From: CAYSSG01 sp964433635
Lineage (GTDB): Bacteria; Atribacterota; Phoenicimicrobiia; Phoenicimicrobiales; Stramentimicrobiaceae
Reading direction: 5' to 3'
NCBI GenBank assembly: GCA_964433635.1
Contig: CAYSSG010000001.1
Location: forward strand, 1 to 64,000
Length of the DNA stretch: 64,000 bases
The stretch's first letter is position 1, and the number at the start of each line of letters is the position of its first letter. Under the pieces are notes generated by a model. It had not been told where the DNA came from. It saw only the letters and a list, made by a program, of their open reading frames with translations, and did not search any database. The translations under genes were made by a program, and so were the position numbers. Positions 14,354 to 22,629 of this stretch are shown here, piece after piece.

Positions 14354-14393
14354 GAGAATTTAAGGGGTTTCAGGGGAGCATCTCCCCTGACGA
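14354..14393. repeat. 40-bp hairpin repeat (copy C)
   Basis: This is an exact copy of the 40-bp unit, 82 bp after the previous one, ending eight bases before the RNase P RNA. It has different flanking DNA from copies A/B, so this duplication is real. Confidence 0.85.
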
Positions 14394-14400
14394 CAATGAT

Positions 14401-14768
14401 GGTGAGTAGATCAGGTAATCGCAGATGCAGTGATGCATTCTGAGGAAAGTCCGAGCTCCTTAGGGCAGAGTGCTGGGTAATGCCCAGTGGAGGTGACTCC
14501 AGGAAAGTGCTACAGAAAAGACACAGCCTTTTTGGCAATGGTGAAAAGGCAGGGTAAGAGCCTACCAGTTATTGGGTGACCAATAAGCTTAGTAAACCCC
14601 GCTCGGAGCAAGATCAAGAAGGAAACAGGTAGCGGCCCGCTATAAGTTTCCGGGTAGATCGCTAGAAGCACAGGGTAACCTGTGCTCCAGATAGATGATT
14701 ACCACGTCATTCTTCTTTAGAATCTAAAGAATGCTTGACGACAGAACTCGGCTTATGATTTACTTACC
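14401..14768 (+). ncRNA. rnpB: RNase P RNA (class A)
   Basis: The catalytic RNA of RNase P, which trims tRNA 5' ends. Universally conserved blocks are present in order: GAGGAAAGTCCG (14442-14453), AAACCCCGCTCGGAGCAAGA in the middle, AGATAGATGATTACC near 14690, and ACAGAACTCGGCTTA (14741-14755), the second strand of P4. The ends pair as P1: 14401-14413 with 14756-14768 (13 bp with G-U pairs). The total of about 368 nt is normal. Confidence 0.95.
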
Positions 14769-14772
14769 AATA

Positions 14773-14815
14773 TGAGGGATATACCTTAATCAGGTATATC
14801 CCTCATTACTTTTCT
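14773..14815 (+). terminator. Terminator after rnpB
   Basis: TGAGGGATATACCT (14773-14786) pairs with AGGTATATCCCTCA (14792-14805), a perfect 14-bp stem with a five-base loop, followed by TTACTTTTCT. Confidence 0.85.
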
Positions 14816-14930
14816 GATCTTCTCAGGCCTGCATTGCCCCTCCTCTTCCCAGTAAAATAAAGCAGAAATGCGCCTCATAAATTTTTTTAAAAAATTTCTT
14901 GAAAAAAAAGATTTTTTTATAAAAATGTAG

Positions 14931-14936
14931 TATAAT
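14931..14936 (+). promoter_or_regulatory. -10 element of the dcw cluster promoter
   Basis: A consensus TATAAT lies 12 bases before the MraZ operator. The region upstream is almost pure A/T with no good -35 at 17 bases (TTGAAA at 14899-14904 is too far). Confidence 0.5.
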
Positions 14937-14947
14937 ACCAGATATAA

Positions 14948-14977
14948 GTGGAGGAAAGTGGAGGAAAGTGGATAAAA
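14948..14977 (+). promoter_or_regulatory. MraZ operator: three 10-bp direct repeats
   Basis: GTGGAGGAAA, GTGGAGGAAA and GTGGATAAAA follow one another with a 10-bp period, the arrangement of the GTGG/TGGG boxes bound by the MraZ ring in other bacteria. The boxes overlap the ribosome site and reach the ATG, so MraZ probably represses its own operon by blocking early transcription, and translation signals are embedded in the operator. Confidence 0.75.
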
Positions 14978-15417
14978 TGTTTTTGGGCCAATACGAACAC
15001 TCCCTGGATAAAAAGGGAAGAATCATCATGCCTTCCAGATTCAGGGAAGAATTAGGTGATTCTTTTATTATAACCTTTGGATTGGACAAATGTCTTTTTG
15101 TTTATCCAATGGAAGAATGGGAAAAGTTAGCCAACAACCTTCAGGCACTTCCTCTGGGTAAAAAAGATACCCGGGCTTTCAAGAGAACCTTAGCCTCCAG
15201 AGCTTTAATCAGCCATTTTGATCAACAGGGAAGAGTTGTCATTTCAAAATATTTGAGAGATTATTCTGAAATTACAAATGATGTCATGATTATCGGCGTT
15301 TTTGAAAGAATTGAAATCTGGGACTTACTTAAATGGCAGGGATATGCTTCTGAAACAGAACAATCGTATGAAGATATTGCTGAGCGTATTTACGAAAAAG
15401 AAGGACAGGATGAATAA
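14977..15417 (+). CDS. mraZ: Transcriptional regulator MraZ
   Basis: The 146-residue protein has two AbrB-like halves: MFLGQYEHSLDKKGRIIMPSR at the N terminus (1-21) and SHFDQQGRVVISKYLRDY (about 76-93), each with the DxxGR signature. MraZ forms a ring that binds direct repeats and regulates the dcw cluster. ATG 14977 is preferred because homologues begin at this methionine; GTG 14968 in the same frame is an alternative. The gene opens the cluster, and its stop overlaps the rsmH start by one base. Confidence 0.92.
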   Translation: MFLGQYEHSLDKKGRIIMPSRFREELGDSFIITFGLDKCLFVYPMEEWEKLANNLQALPLGKKDTRAFKRTLASRALISHFDQQGRVVISKYLRDYSEITNDVMIIGVFERIEIWDLLKWQGYASETEQSYEDIAERIYEKEGQDE

Positions 15418-16349
15418 TGAATTTTCACATCCCGGTGATGTGTTCACAGGTAATCTCCAATCTGGTTACCAAAAGGGAAGGAACCTATGTTGACTGTACT
15501 TTAGGAGGAGGTGGTCATGCCAAAGAAATAATGAAAAGAATCTATCCAGATGGATTACTCATTGGGTTGGATCAGGATATAGAAGCGCTGGAGTATGCCA
15601 GAGAAAGTCTTAAGGCGTACCAGGACAAAGTCTTTTTATTGAAGAGTAATTTCATGGAATTAGATAGATCTTTATCAGATTTGGGTATTGAAAAAGTATC
15701 CGGAATTTTATTTGACCTGGGATTATCTTCCCACCAGGTTGATTCCCGGTTGCGTGGATTCAGCTTTGTGGAGGATGATTTACTGGATATGAGAATGGAC
15801 TTGAGTCAGTCATTTGATGCCCGCTATATTGTTAATCATTATTCTGAAAAACAATTATGGGAGTTGTTCAGTGAATATGGGGAGGAACATCTCTCCCGCT
15901 CGATTGCCAGAATGATTGTTCAGGAGAGAAAAAAGGTACCGATTGAGACGACGAAACAGCTGTCTGATTTAATTACCAGAATTTATGCCAGGTATCAAAA
16001 AAAGAGATGGCGCATACACCCGGCTACCAGGGTATTTCAGGCTTTGAGGATTGAAGTCAATCGTGAATTAGAGGTGCTGCAAGTGGCATTGGATAAAGCG
16101 GTCAGGTGCCTGGAACAGGGGGGAAGAATCTGTGTTATCTCGTATCATTCTCTGGAAGATAGAATCGTCAAACATCATTTCAGAAAATGGGCTGATAAAG
16201 AGGCTATCTTTACTTCTGGTTTCGGATTGAAATTACTGTCAAAGAAGCCTCTGTATCCTTCCGAGGATGAGATTAAGGATAATCGTAGAGCACGCAGTGC
16301 CAGAATGAGACTTGCTGAAAAAGTTTTTTCAGAGGAAGTGTCCAGATGA
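15417..16349 (+). CDS. rsmH: 16S rRNA (cytosine1402-N4)-methyltransferase
   Basis: The 310-residue SAM-dependent enzyme (formerly MraW) methylates C1402 of 16S rRNA. It has the Rossmann motif VDCTLGGGGHA (about 21-31), the LFDLGLSSHQVD block, RGFSF, and the C-terminal SYHSLEDRIVKHHF (about 240-253). Start ATG 15417 shares its A with the mraZ TAA, indicating translational coupling. Length and position match the family. Confidence 0.95.
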   Translation: MNFHIPVMCSQVISNLVTKREGTYVDCTLGGGGHAKEIMKRIYPDGLLIGLDQDIEALEYARESLKAYQDKVFLLKSNFMELDRSLSDLGIEKVSGILFDLGLSSHQVDSRLRGFSFVEDDLLDMRMDLSQSFDARYIVNHYSEKQLWELFSEYGEEHLSRSIARMIVQERKKVPIETTKQLSDLITRIYARYQKKRWRIHPATRVFQALRIEVNRELEVLQVALDKAVRCLEQGGRICVISYHSLEDRIVKHHFRKWADKEAIFTSGFGLKLLSKKPLYPSEDEIKDNRRARSARMRLAEKVFSEEVSR

Positions 16350-16792
16350 TGAAAGATATTTTACTTTTTGAAGATAAAAGTCAATTTCAGGGAAAAAACT
16401 ATAAATTATTTTTTTCATTTTTTATCGTTATTATCGTCATAATCGGTTTCCTGATCATCGGATATATATCCAGTAATATTGTATTAATGAGGTTGGGTTA
16501 TTATTCCATTGATCTGGAGCAACAGAAGGAACAGTTAATAGCCAGAAAACACCAGCTGGAATATTCAGTTGAATGCCTCTCTTCTCTTACTCGTATTGAA
16601 AAGATAGCTAGCCAGGAACTGGGAATGCATCGCCCTGAGAAGATAGAATTTGTTGCCATGCTTCCTGCAGGTATCAATAGTCATGTTACAGCCAGCCTGT
16701 CACCTGAAGAACAGCAGGATAAGAGGTTGTTTATAGAAGCAGGGACTTTTTTACAGGATTTAGTTGCTTTACAGATTCTAAAAAATCAGTAA
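16346..16792 (+). CDS. ftsL: Cell division protein FtsL
   Basis: A 148-residue bitopic membrane protein: a short cytoplasmic N terminus, one transmembrane helix (about 20-44), then a leucine-zipper-like coiled coil (about 55-90) ending in the family signature IASQELGMHRPEKIEF. FtsL joins FtsB and FtsQ to recruit and activate the septal synthase FtsW-FtsI. Its ATG overlaps the rsmH stop (ATGA). Identity rests on topology, motif and position, since FtsL sequences diverge strongly. Confidence 0.8.
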   Translation: MMKDILLFEDKSQFQGKNYKLFFSFFIVIIVIIGFLIIGYISSNIVLMRLGYYSIDLEQQKEQLIARKHQLEYSVECLSSLTRIEKIASQELGMHRPEKIEFVAMLPAGINSHVTASLSPEEQQDKRLFIEAGTFLQDLVALQILKNQ

Positions 16793-16807
16793 AATGATGA
16801 CAGAAAA

Positions 16808-18511
16808 TTGATAGGCGAGGCATCTGTTTTGTTTCCATTGACCGAAAAAAAAGAGAGAATCCTTTTTTTATCATTCATTTTTATTATATTTTTTTTGACG
16901 CTGGTTTATCGCCTTTATCAGATACAGGTTGTAGAAGGCAGTATCTTTAATGAACTTGCCCGCAGGGAACATATCACTTCTTATATTTTAGATGGAAAAA
17001 GAGGAACTATCTTTGACCGTAATCTGAAAAAATTAGCAGTTAATGTAGAGTCGAAATCATTATTCGCCATACCTTATAAGATTAATAATAGTGATCAATT
17101 GTCGACTATTCTCTCAGAAAAGCTCGGCTTGAACTATGGGGATATTAAAACGCAGATTGAGAAAGAAAAATACTTTGTCTGGATACAAAGAAAGTTATCT
17201 CCTGAGAGTTATGAAGAGATACAGGAAATGAAGCTGGAAGGAGTTGATTTTGTCACTGAAAACAAGAGGTATTATCCCAAAGAATCCCTGGCAGCTAATA
17301 TTTTAGGTTTTGTGGGGATTGATAATCAGGGTCTTGAAGGGTTAGAGTTGTATTTTGATGATGAACTGAAGAGTATACCAGGTGTGGTTGTGCTGGAGAG
17401 AGATGCTTCAGGTTCGACAATTCCGTTAAGCATGGAGCGTTTTCAACCTTCTCAAGATGGTCTGTCAGTTGTATTGACCATTGATGAAGTGATTCAATAT
17501 ATTACTGAGGAGGCACTGGAAAAAGCCTGTATGCAATATCGCCCAAAATCAGCGGTGGCTATTGTCGTTAATCCCAAAACAGGAGAGATTCTCAGTATAG
17601 CTGTACAACCTTCCTTTGATCTGAACAATTATCAGAGGTCACCGAAAGATTACTGGAAAAACAGAGTCATTACTGATAATTATGAACCGGGTTCAACATT
17701 TAAGATTTTTACAATAGCCACAGCTTTGGAAAACGGTTATGCCAGACTGTCTGACCGTTTTAACTGCAAGGGCTCAATCAGATACCAGGGGACCGTCATT
17801 CGGGATATTGATCCCCATGGAATGCTGGATTTAACAGGCATTGTTAAGAAGTCATGCAATGTAGGTTTGATTACGGTAGGGACAAGAATGGATGAAAATA
17901 TTTTTGCCGAGTCCATTAAAAATTTTGGTTTTGGCGAGGAAACCGGAATAGAAATGCCGGGAGAAACACCCGGATTGTTCAGACCGGTCAGCCAATGGTC
18001 CAAGATATCTATCGCTTCCCTGTCCATCGGCCAGGAAATATCAGTAACTCCTCTTCAATTAATCATGGCAACCTCTGCCATTGCCAATCATGGTATTTTG
18101 ATGAAACCCCTGATAGTAAAAAAAGTGGTGGATTCGGAGTATAATACAGTCAGGCAGTATCAACCGCAGGAGGTTAGACGGGTAATTTCTTCTGATACAG
18201 CAAAGATAATGATGGATATTCTACAGGAAGTGATTGAAGATGGTACGGGAACCCTGGCCAGGCTGGAAAACTACAGTGCCGCAGGGAAAACAGGTACTTC
18301 CCAGAAATTTGATTTTTCAATCGGCAGGTATTCTTTTGAAAAATTTACCTCCTGGTTTGTGGGTTTTACTCCCAGCCATGATGCTGAGTTAGCAATACTT
18401 GTCATGCTGGATGAACCAAAGGGAAGCTATTATGGAGGGACAGTAGCCGCTCCGGTGTTTAAGGAGATTGCAACCAAAATTCTTCCTTATCTGTCCATTC
18501 CTCCTGAATAG
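16808..18511 (+). CDS. ftsI: Septal peptidoglycan transpeptidase FtsI/PBP (class B)
   Basis: About 567 residues: N-terminal membrane helix (about 18-38), pedestal domain, then transpeptidase domain with PGSTFK (catalytic Ser, about residue 297), SCN (about 347) and KTGTS (about 494). It crosslinks septal peptidoglycan with FtsW. There is no PASTA domain, so it is the FtsI form rather than SpoVD/PBP2x with PASTA. The start is uncertain: TTG 16808 lacks a ribosome site, whereas TTG 16829 lies eight bases after AGGCGAGG; both are in frame. Confidence 0.92.
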   Translation: MIGEASVLFPLTEKKERILFLSFIFIIFFLTLVYRLYQIQVVEGSIFNELARREHITSYILDGKRGTIFDRNLKKLAVNVESKSLFAIPYKINNSDQLSTILSEKLGLNYGDIKTQIEKEKYFVWIQRKLSPESYEEIQEMKLEGVDFVTENKRYYPKESLAANILGFVGIDNQGLEGLELYFDDELKSIPGVVVLERDASGSTIPLSMERFQPSQDGLSVVLTIDEVIQYITEEALEKACMQYRPKSAVAIVVNPKTGEILSIAVQPSFDLNNYQRSPKDYWKNRVITDNYEPGSTFKIFTIATALENGYARLSDRFNCKGSIRYQGTVIRDIDPHGMLDLTGIVKKSCNVGLITVGTRMDENIFAESIKNFGFGEETGIEMPGETPGLFRPVSQWSKISIASLSIGQEISVTPLQLIMATSAIANHGILMKPLIVKKVVDSEYNTVRQYQPQEVRRVISSDTAKIMMDILQEVIEDGTGTLARLENYSAAGKTGTSQKFDFSIGRYSFEKFTSWFVGFTPSHDAELAILVMLDEPKGSYYGGTVAAPVFKEIATKILPYLSIPPE

Positions 18512-18529
18512 AATTTTCCATAAAAAGGT

Positions 18530-18558
18530 TTTACTTTTTTAGAAATATTCAGTATGAT
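18530..18558 (+). promoter_or_regulatory. Candidate internal promoter downstream of ftsI
   Basis: TTTACT (18530-18535) and TATGAT (18553-18558) are 17 bases apart in the ftsI-murE intergenic region, the only sizeable break in the first half of the cluster. Confidence 0.4.
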
Positions 18559-18587
18559 ATTTCTTGTATATTTTGACGGGAACTAAT

Positions 18588-18677
18588 ATGAATGATAACA
18601 ACCGTTCAGTCAAAAAATTCCATTTTATGCAGCAAAAAAATAGAGGCTTGACTTTTTCTGGACATTGCTGGTACTAA
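18588..18677 (+). CDS. Possible 29-residue peptide between ftsI and murE
   Basis: An ATG ORF of 29 codons begins MNDNNRSVKKFHFM, with GGGA nine bases upstream. It has no recognisable domain and may be chance. Confidence 0.15.
   Translation: MNDNNRSVKKFHFMQQKNRGLTFSGHCWY
18648..18677 (+). promoter_or_regulatory. Candidate promoter for murE
   Basis: TTGACT (18648-18653) and TACTAA (18672-18677) with 18-base spacing; transcription would start about 20 bases before the murE GTG. Confidence 0.4.
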
Positions 18678-18706
18678 GAAAAATTCGGACAGTTCGGAGC
18701 AAGGCA

Positions 18707-20191
18707 GTGAAATTATCTGAATTAATTCAAGGTTTAGAGATAGAAAAAATACGAGGGAATACTGATCTTGACATAAAAGGGATATCCCCGGATTCAAAGA
18801 AAGTTAAGTCAGGTGATTTATTTGTCTGCATTGAAGGCTTTGTCCATGACGGACATGATTTTATTTCTGAAGCAATTGAAAAAGGTGCTCAGGCAGTTAT
18901 ACAGCAGAAAGACCTACCGGCGGGTGAGAATATTACTACGATCCAGGTGAAGGATAGTAGAAAAGCACTCGCTGTTATCGCTAACCGGTTTTATCATTTT
19001 CCTACCCAACAGCTGAAATTAATCGGCATCACCGGTACGAACGGGAAGACTACCGTTGCTTATATGCTCAAAGCGATCTTTGAGGAAGCCCATAAGAAAG
19101 TTGGCCTGTTAACCACTGTTGAAAACATGATTAACCATCAATCCACAGAATCAAAGATGACTACCATGGAATCGATAGACCTGCAGGAGGCATTCTATAA
19201 GATGCTGGCATGCGATACCGATTATGCCATTATGGAAGTCTCTTCCCATTCACTCAGTTTATCCAGAGTAGAGGGATGTGATTTTGATATTGCTGTCTTT
19301 ACCAATATCAGTGATGAACATTTTGAGATTCATAAGAATTTTCGCAATTATCTGGACAGCAAAAAAAAGTTGTTTCAATATTTGGTTAATCCGTCTGAAG
19401 ATATTCATAATAAAAAAGGGATTATCAACATCGATGAGCCCTATGCCAGTGAATTCATGGATTGCCTTGGGGTGGATGCCATTTCCTATAGTATTAAAGA
19501 TAAGAGCATGTTTCATGCCCGGGATATCCGTATGAATCTGAGAAACACTCATTTTACAGCTGACACTCCTGAAGGAAGCATAGAGGTATTGCTGAATATG
19601 AGCGGAGAATATAATGTTTATAATGCCCTGGCAGCAATAGCTGTTGCAGTAACACAGGGTATTCCTTTGGATATCATTGCAAGTGCCTTCCGGAAATTTT
19701 CAGGTGCGCCGGGCCGGTACAAAATATTGGATTATGGACAGCCTTATACCATTATCATCGATTTCGCCCATAATTTTCATGGATTGGAAAACATCCTGTG
19801 TACGCTGGAGCAATTTCCAAGAAACAGAATCATTACCATCTTCGGTCATGGCGGAGAAAGGGATTGCCGGGTCAGGAAAAAGATGGGTCAGGTGGTCGGT
19901 GCACACAGTGATGTCAGCATTGTTACAGCAGACAATCCCAGGAGTGAATATCCGGAAGTCATTGCCAGAGAAATTGAAAAAGGCCTGCAAAAAGCCGGAC
20001 ATGGTCATTACCATGTGATTTTAGACCGGGTTCAGGCAATTGAATATGCCCTGGGTCTTGCTCGAAAAGATGATATCGTCCTGATTGCCGGAAAAGGACC
20101 GGAAAGCAAGCAGGTGTACCAGGATCGGGTTATTTACCATAATGATGAAAAAGTTGTTCATCATATACTAACTGAAAAAGGTAGTAAATAA
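18707..20191 (+). CDS. murE: UDP-MurNAc-tripeptide synthetase MurE
   Basis: The 494-residue Mur ligase adds the third residue, probably meso-diaminopimelate, to UDP-MurNAc-L-Ala-D-Glu. It shows the ATP site GTNGKTT, the EVSSHSL carbamoyl-lysine region, and DNPRSE, whose DNPR pattern is typical of the meso-DAP enzymes (lysine-adding enzymes differ here). GTG 18707 is chosen because GGAG lies seven bases upstream and the product then begins MKLSEL as in homologues; a TTG at 18665 in frame would add 14 non-conserved residues. murF follows without a gap. Confidence 0.93.
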   Translation: MKLSELIQGLEIEKIRGNTDLDIKGISPDSKKVKSGDLFVCIEGFVHDGHDFISEAIEKGAQAVIQQKDLPAGENITTIQVKDSRKALAVIANRFYHFPTQQLKLIGITGTNGKTTVAYMLKAIFEEAHKKVGLLTTVENMINHQSTESKMTTMESIDLQEAFYKMLACDTDYAIMEVSSHSLSLSRVEGCDFDIAVFTNISDEHFEIHKNFRNYLDSKKKLFQYLVNPSEDIHNKKGIINIDEPYASEFMDCLGVDAISYSIKDKSMFHARDIRMNLRNTHFTADTPEGSIEVLLNMSGEYNVYNALAAIAVAVTQGIPLDIIASAFRKFSGAPGRYKILDYGQPYTIIIDFAHNFHGLENILCTLEQFPRNRIITIFGHGGERDCRVRKKMGQVVGAHSDVSIVTADNPRSEYPEVIAREIEKGLQKAGHGHYHVILDRVQAIEYALGLARKDDIVLIAGKGPESKQVYQDRVIYHNDEKVVHHILTEKGSK

Positions 20192-21631
20192 ATGTTTCGA
20201 GTGGAAGAATTAGCCAGAATCATACCAGGCTCAATACCCCTGGGGAATATGAATGCAAGCTGGAATAAGGTTTCAATTGACAGCCGAACGATTCAATCAG
20301 GAGAGCTGTTTTTTGCACTGAAAGGAGAAAGATATGATGGTCATGACTTCATCAGGAGGGCCTGTGAAAATGGCGCCAGCGGGATTGTTCTGGAAAAAAG
20401 ATATTTTCAAAATCATCCTTCTTTACAAAAAGACCTTAAACAGCCGTTCCTGTTAGTTGATCATTCAGTTTCAGCACTTCAGTTATGGGCCAGGTATTAC
20501 TATACGTTCTATAAGCCTTTTACTATCTGTATCACAGGAAGCAATGGTAAAACAACGACTAAAGAGATGATTGTTCACCTGTTATCTACGAAGTATCAGG
20601 TTTTAAAATCCAGGGGAAATTTTAATAATGAAATTGGGGTCCCTTTAACCATTCTGGATCTTGATTCTCATCATGATGTAATGGTGATTGAAATGGCTGC
20701 GCGTCAAAAAGGAGAGATCAGAGAGCTGACCAATATTGTGCAGCCTGATATCGCAGTAATCACCAATATCGGAGAGGCACATATTGGCTTGTTTGGAAGC
20801 AGAGAGAATATTGCCGTTGAGAAATCCGAGTTAATTTCTTCATTGAAAGAAAAGGGAACCGTAATCCTGAATCATGATGATGCTTACTATGCTTACCTGA
20901 AAAGCCGCATATCCGGTCATCGTGAAGTATTGAGTTTTGGATTTCATCCGGAAGCCCAGTTAAAGGCACTGAATTATAGACCGGAAAATGAAAAAGGTAT
21001 CTCTTTTGACATTTCATGGCATGATTCAGAAGCACGCCGGCTATTTATACCCATTATCGGAAAATTTAATGTGTATAATGCTCTGGCAGCCATTGCGGTG
21101 GGTATCAGGATGAATCTATCCCGGGATGGAATCATAGAATCCCTCTCGAATTTTAAAGGACTCACGATGCACATGGAACAGCTGATGCTGGATAGGGATG
21201 TGATGGTGATTCAGGATGAATATAATGCCAATCCAACTGCAGTAAGAGAGGCATTGACGAGCATTGCAGAACTATCTGAAGGTCGCTTTAAGGCAGCTGT
21301 ACTGGGGGATATGCTGGAATTAGGCAGTCAGGCTGCAAATTTTCATCATGAGGTTGGCAGACTGGCAGCTTCACTTTCTTTTGATATGCTTATCGGATAT
21401 GGAGAGTACAGCAAGCTGCTTGTTCAGGGAGCCCGTGAATGGGGAATGGCCAGGGAGATGACATTCTCCTTTGATGTTGAGAATAGAGAATATTTAGCGA
21501 AGCGATTCATGAAACTGATTCCTGACCACAGTATCGTATTGCTTAAAGGATCCAGGAGCATGAAGATGGAGGAATTCGCTCGATATTGGAAGGAAGGCAG
21601 CAAGACATCAAGGAGAGACGTTCATGTTTAG
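20192..21631 (+). CDS. murF: UDP-MurNAc-tripeptide-D-Ala-D-Ala ligase MurF
   Basis: The 479-residue Mur ligase joins D-Ala-D-Ala to the tripeptide precursor. The ATP-binding loop ITGSNGKTTTKEMI, the FNNEIGVPLT motif, EMAARQKGEI and QDEYNANPTAV (typical of MurF) are all present. ATG 20192 directly follows the murE stop, and the 3' end overlaps mraY by eight bases, so the three genes are translationally linked. Confidence 0.95.
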   Translation: MFRVEELARIIPGSIPLGNMNASWNKVSIDSRTIQSGELFFALKGERYDGHDFIRRACENGASGIVLEKRYFQNHPSLQKDLKQPFLLVDHSVSALQLWARYYYTFYKPFTICITGSNGKTTTKEMIVHLLSTKYQVLKSRGNFNNEIGVPLTILDLDSHHDVMVIEMAARQKGEIRELTNIVQPDIAVITNIGEAHIGLFGSRENIAVEKSELISSLKEKGTVILNHDDAYYAYLKSRISGHREVLSFGFHPEAQLKALNYRPENEKGISFDISWHDSEARRLFIPIIGKFNVYNALAAIAVGIRMNLSRDGIIESLSNFKGLTMHMEQLMLDRDVMVIQDEYNANPTAVREALTSIAELSEGRFKAAVLGDMLELGSQAANFHHEVGRLAASLSFDMLIGYGEYSKLLVQGAREWGMAREMTFSFDVENREYLAKRFMKLIPDHSIVLLKGSRSMKMEEFARYWKEGSKTSRRDVHV

Positions 21632-22586
21632 AATTGCTGTCGCTTTACTGATTGCTTTCCTGGTTCCAATATTCATTACTCCCATGTTTATCAGGATTCA
21701 GCGAAGATTTAAGATCGGTCAGAAAATCAGACAGGAGGGACCTGATTTGCATCAATACAAGACAGGAACTCCTACCATGGGCGGTTTGGTGATTTTCTTT
21801 TCTGTTGCCCTTTCTTTACTGTTTTTTCAACCGGATAATATTGATGTGTATGTTGCCTTTATCCTGTTATGCAGCTTTGGCCTGGTAGGCTTCCTGGATG
21901 ATTTTATTAAATATTATAAAGGCAGATCGCTTGGATTAAAAGCAAGGGTAAAGATTGTACTGCAATTAATGATCGGAGTTCTGTTTTTTATTTGGCTGTT
22001 CCGTGATCAGACTGTCAGTCCGGTAATGATGGTTCCCTTTAGTCAGCAGTCTATTGTGATAGATAAAATGATTTATATGCCCTTTTTAATACTTGTGCTA
22101 ATCTCGTCAACAAATGCGGTAAATCTTACTGATGGATTGGATGGGTTAGCTGCCGGACTTATCATTATTGCCCTGAGTGCTTTTGCAATCATCGCATTTT
22201 CCAGGGAACAGGAGCATTTAGGAATTCTGACTCTGATGATTATCTTTTCCTGTGCAGGTTTTCTGGTTTTTAATTTTCATCCTGCCAGGATATTTCTGGG
22301 TGATGTCGGTGCTCTGGGTTTAGGTGGCGGTATGGCTGCGATTGCTGTTCTAACCGGTACGGAATTATTCCTGTTAATCATAGGCGGCGTTTTTGTGATA
22401 GAAACATTATCGGTTATTATACAGGTACTGTCCATACAGATCAATCATAAACCTGTTTTTAAGATGGCTCCACTGCACCATCATTTTGAATTATTAAAAT
22501 GGGAAGAGGTTCATATTGTCATGAGATTCTGGGGGGTAGGATTGGTACTTGCCTTCCTGGGCTTATGGATATATTTTATAAATTAA
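21624..22586 (+). CDS. mraY: Phospho-MurNAc-pentapeptide translocase MraY
   Basis: The 320-residue polytopic membrane enzyme (about ten helices) transfers phospho-MurNAc-pentapeptide to undecaprenyl phosphate, forming lipid I. Catalytic motifs are GFLDDFIK (DD pair), NLTDGLDGLA, FLGDVGALGLGG and the histidine loop PLHHHFE. ATG 21624 lies inside the murF end and follows AAGGAGAG. Only 43 bases separate its stop from ftsW, where most clusters carry murD. Confidence 0.95.
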   Translation: MFRIAVALLIAFLVPIFITPMFIRIQRRFKIGQKIRQEGPDLHQYKTGTPTMGGLVIFFSVALSLLFFQPDNIDVYVAFILLCSFGLVGFLDDFIKYYKGRSLGLKARVKIVLQLMIGVLFFIWLFRDQTVSPVMMVPFSQQSIVIDKMIYMPFLILVLISSTNAVNLTDGLDGLAAGLIIIALSAFAIIAFSREQEHLGILTLMIIFSCAGFLVFNFHPARIFLGDVGALGLGGGMAAIAVLTGTELFLLIIGGVFVIETLSVIIQVLSIQINHKPVFKMAPLHHHFELLKWEEVHIVMRFWGVGLVLAFLGLWIYFIN

Positions 22587-22629
22587 CCAGTCAATAAAAT
22601 AAATGACCGTATAAAGGATCAATCATCAC

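Noticed and set aside
14052..14393. Possible CRISPR array
   Set aside because: Repeats are palindromic with irregular spacing, the spacers are not of uniform length, and there are no cas genes. REP-like hairpins fit better.
14278..14538. Minus-strand ORF across the repeats and rnpB
   Set aside because: It lies over conserved RNase P RNA and repeat DNA; no start context and no homology recognised.
18530..18706. Separate operon start splitting the dcw cluster
   Set aside because: Two candidate promoters exist, but there is no terminator after ftsI, so read-through from mraZ is still expected.
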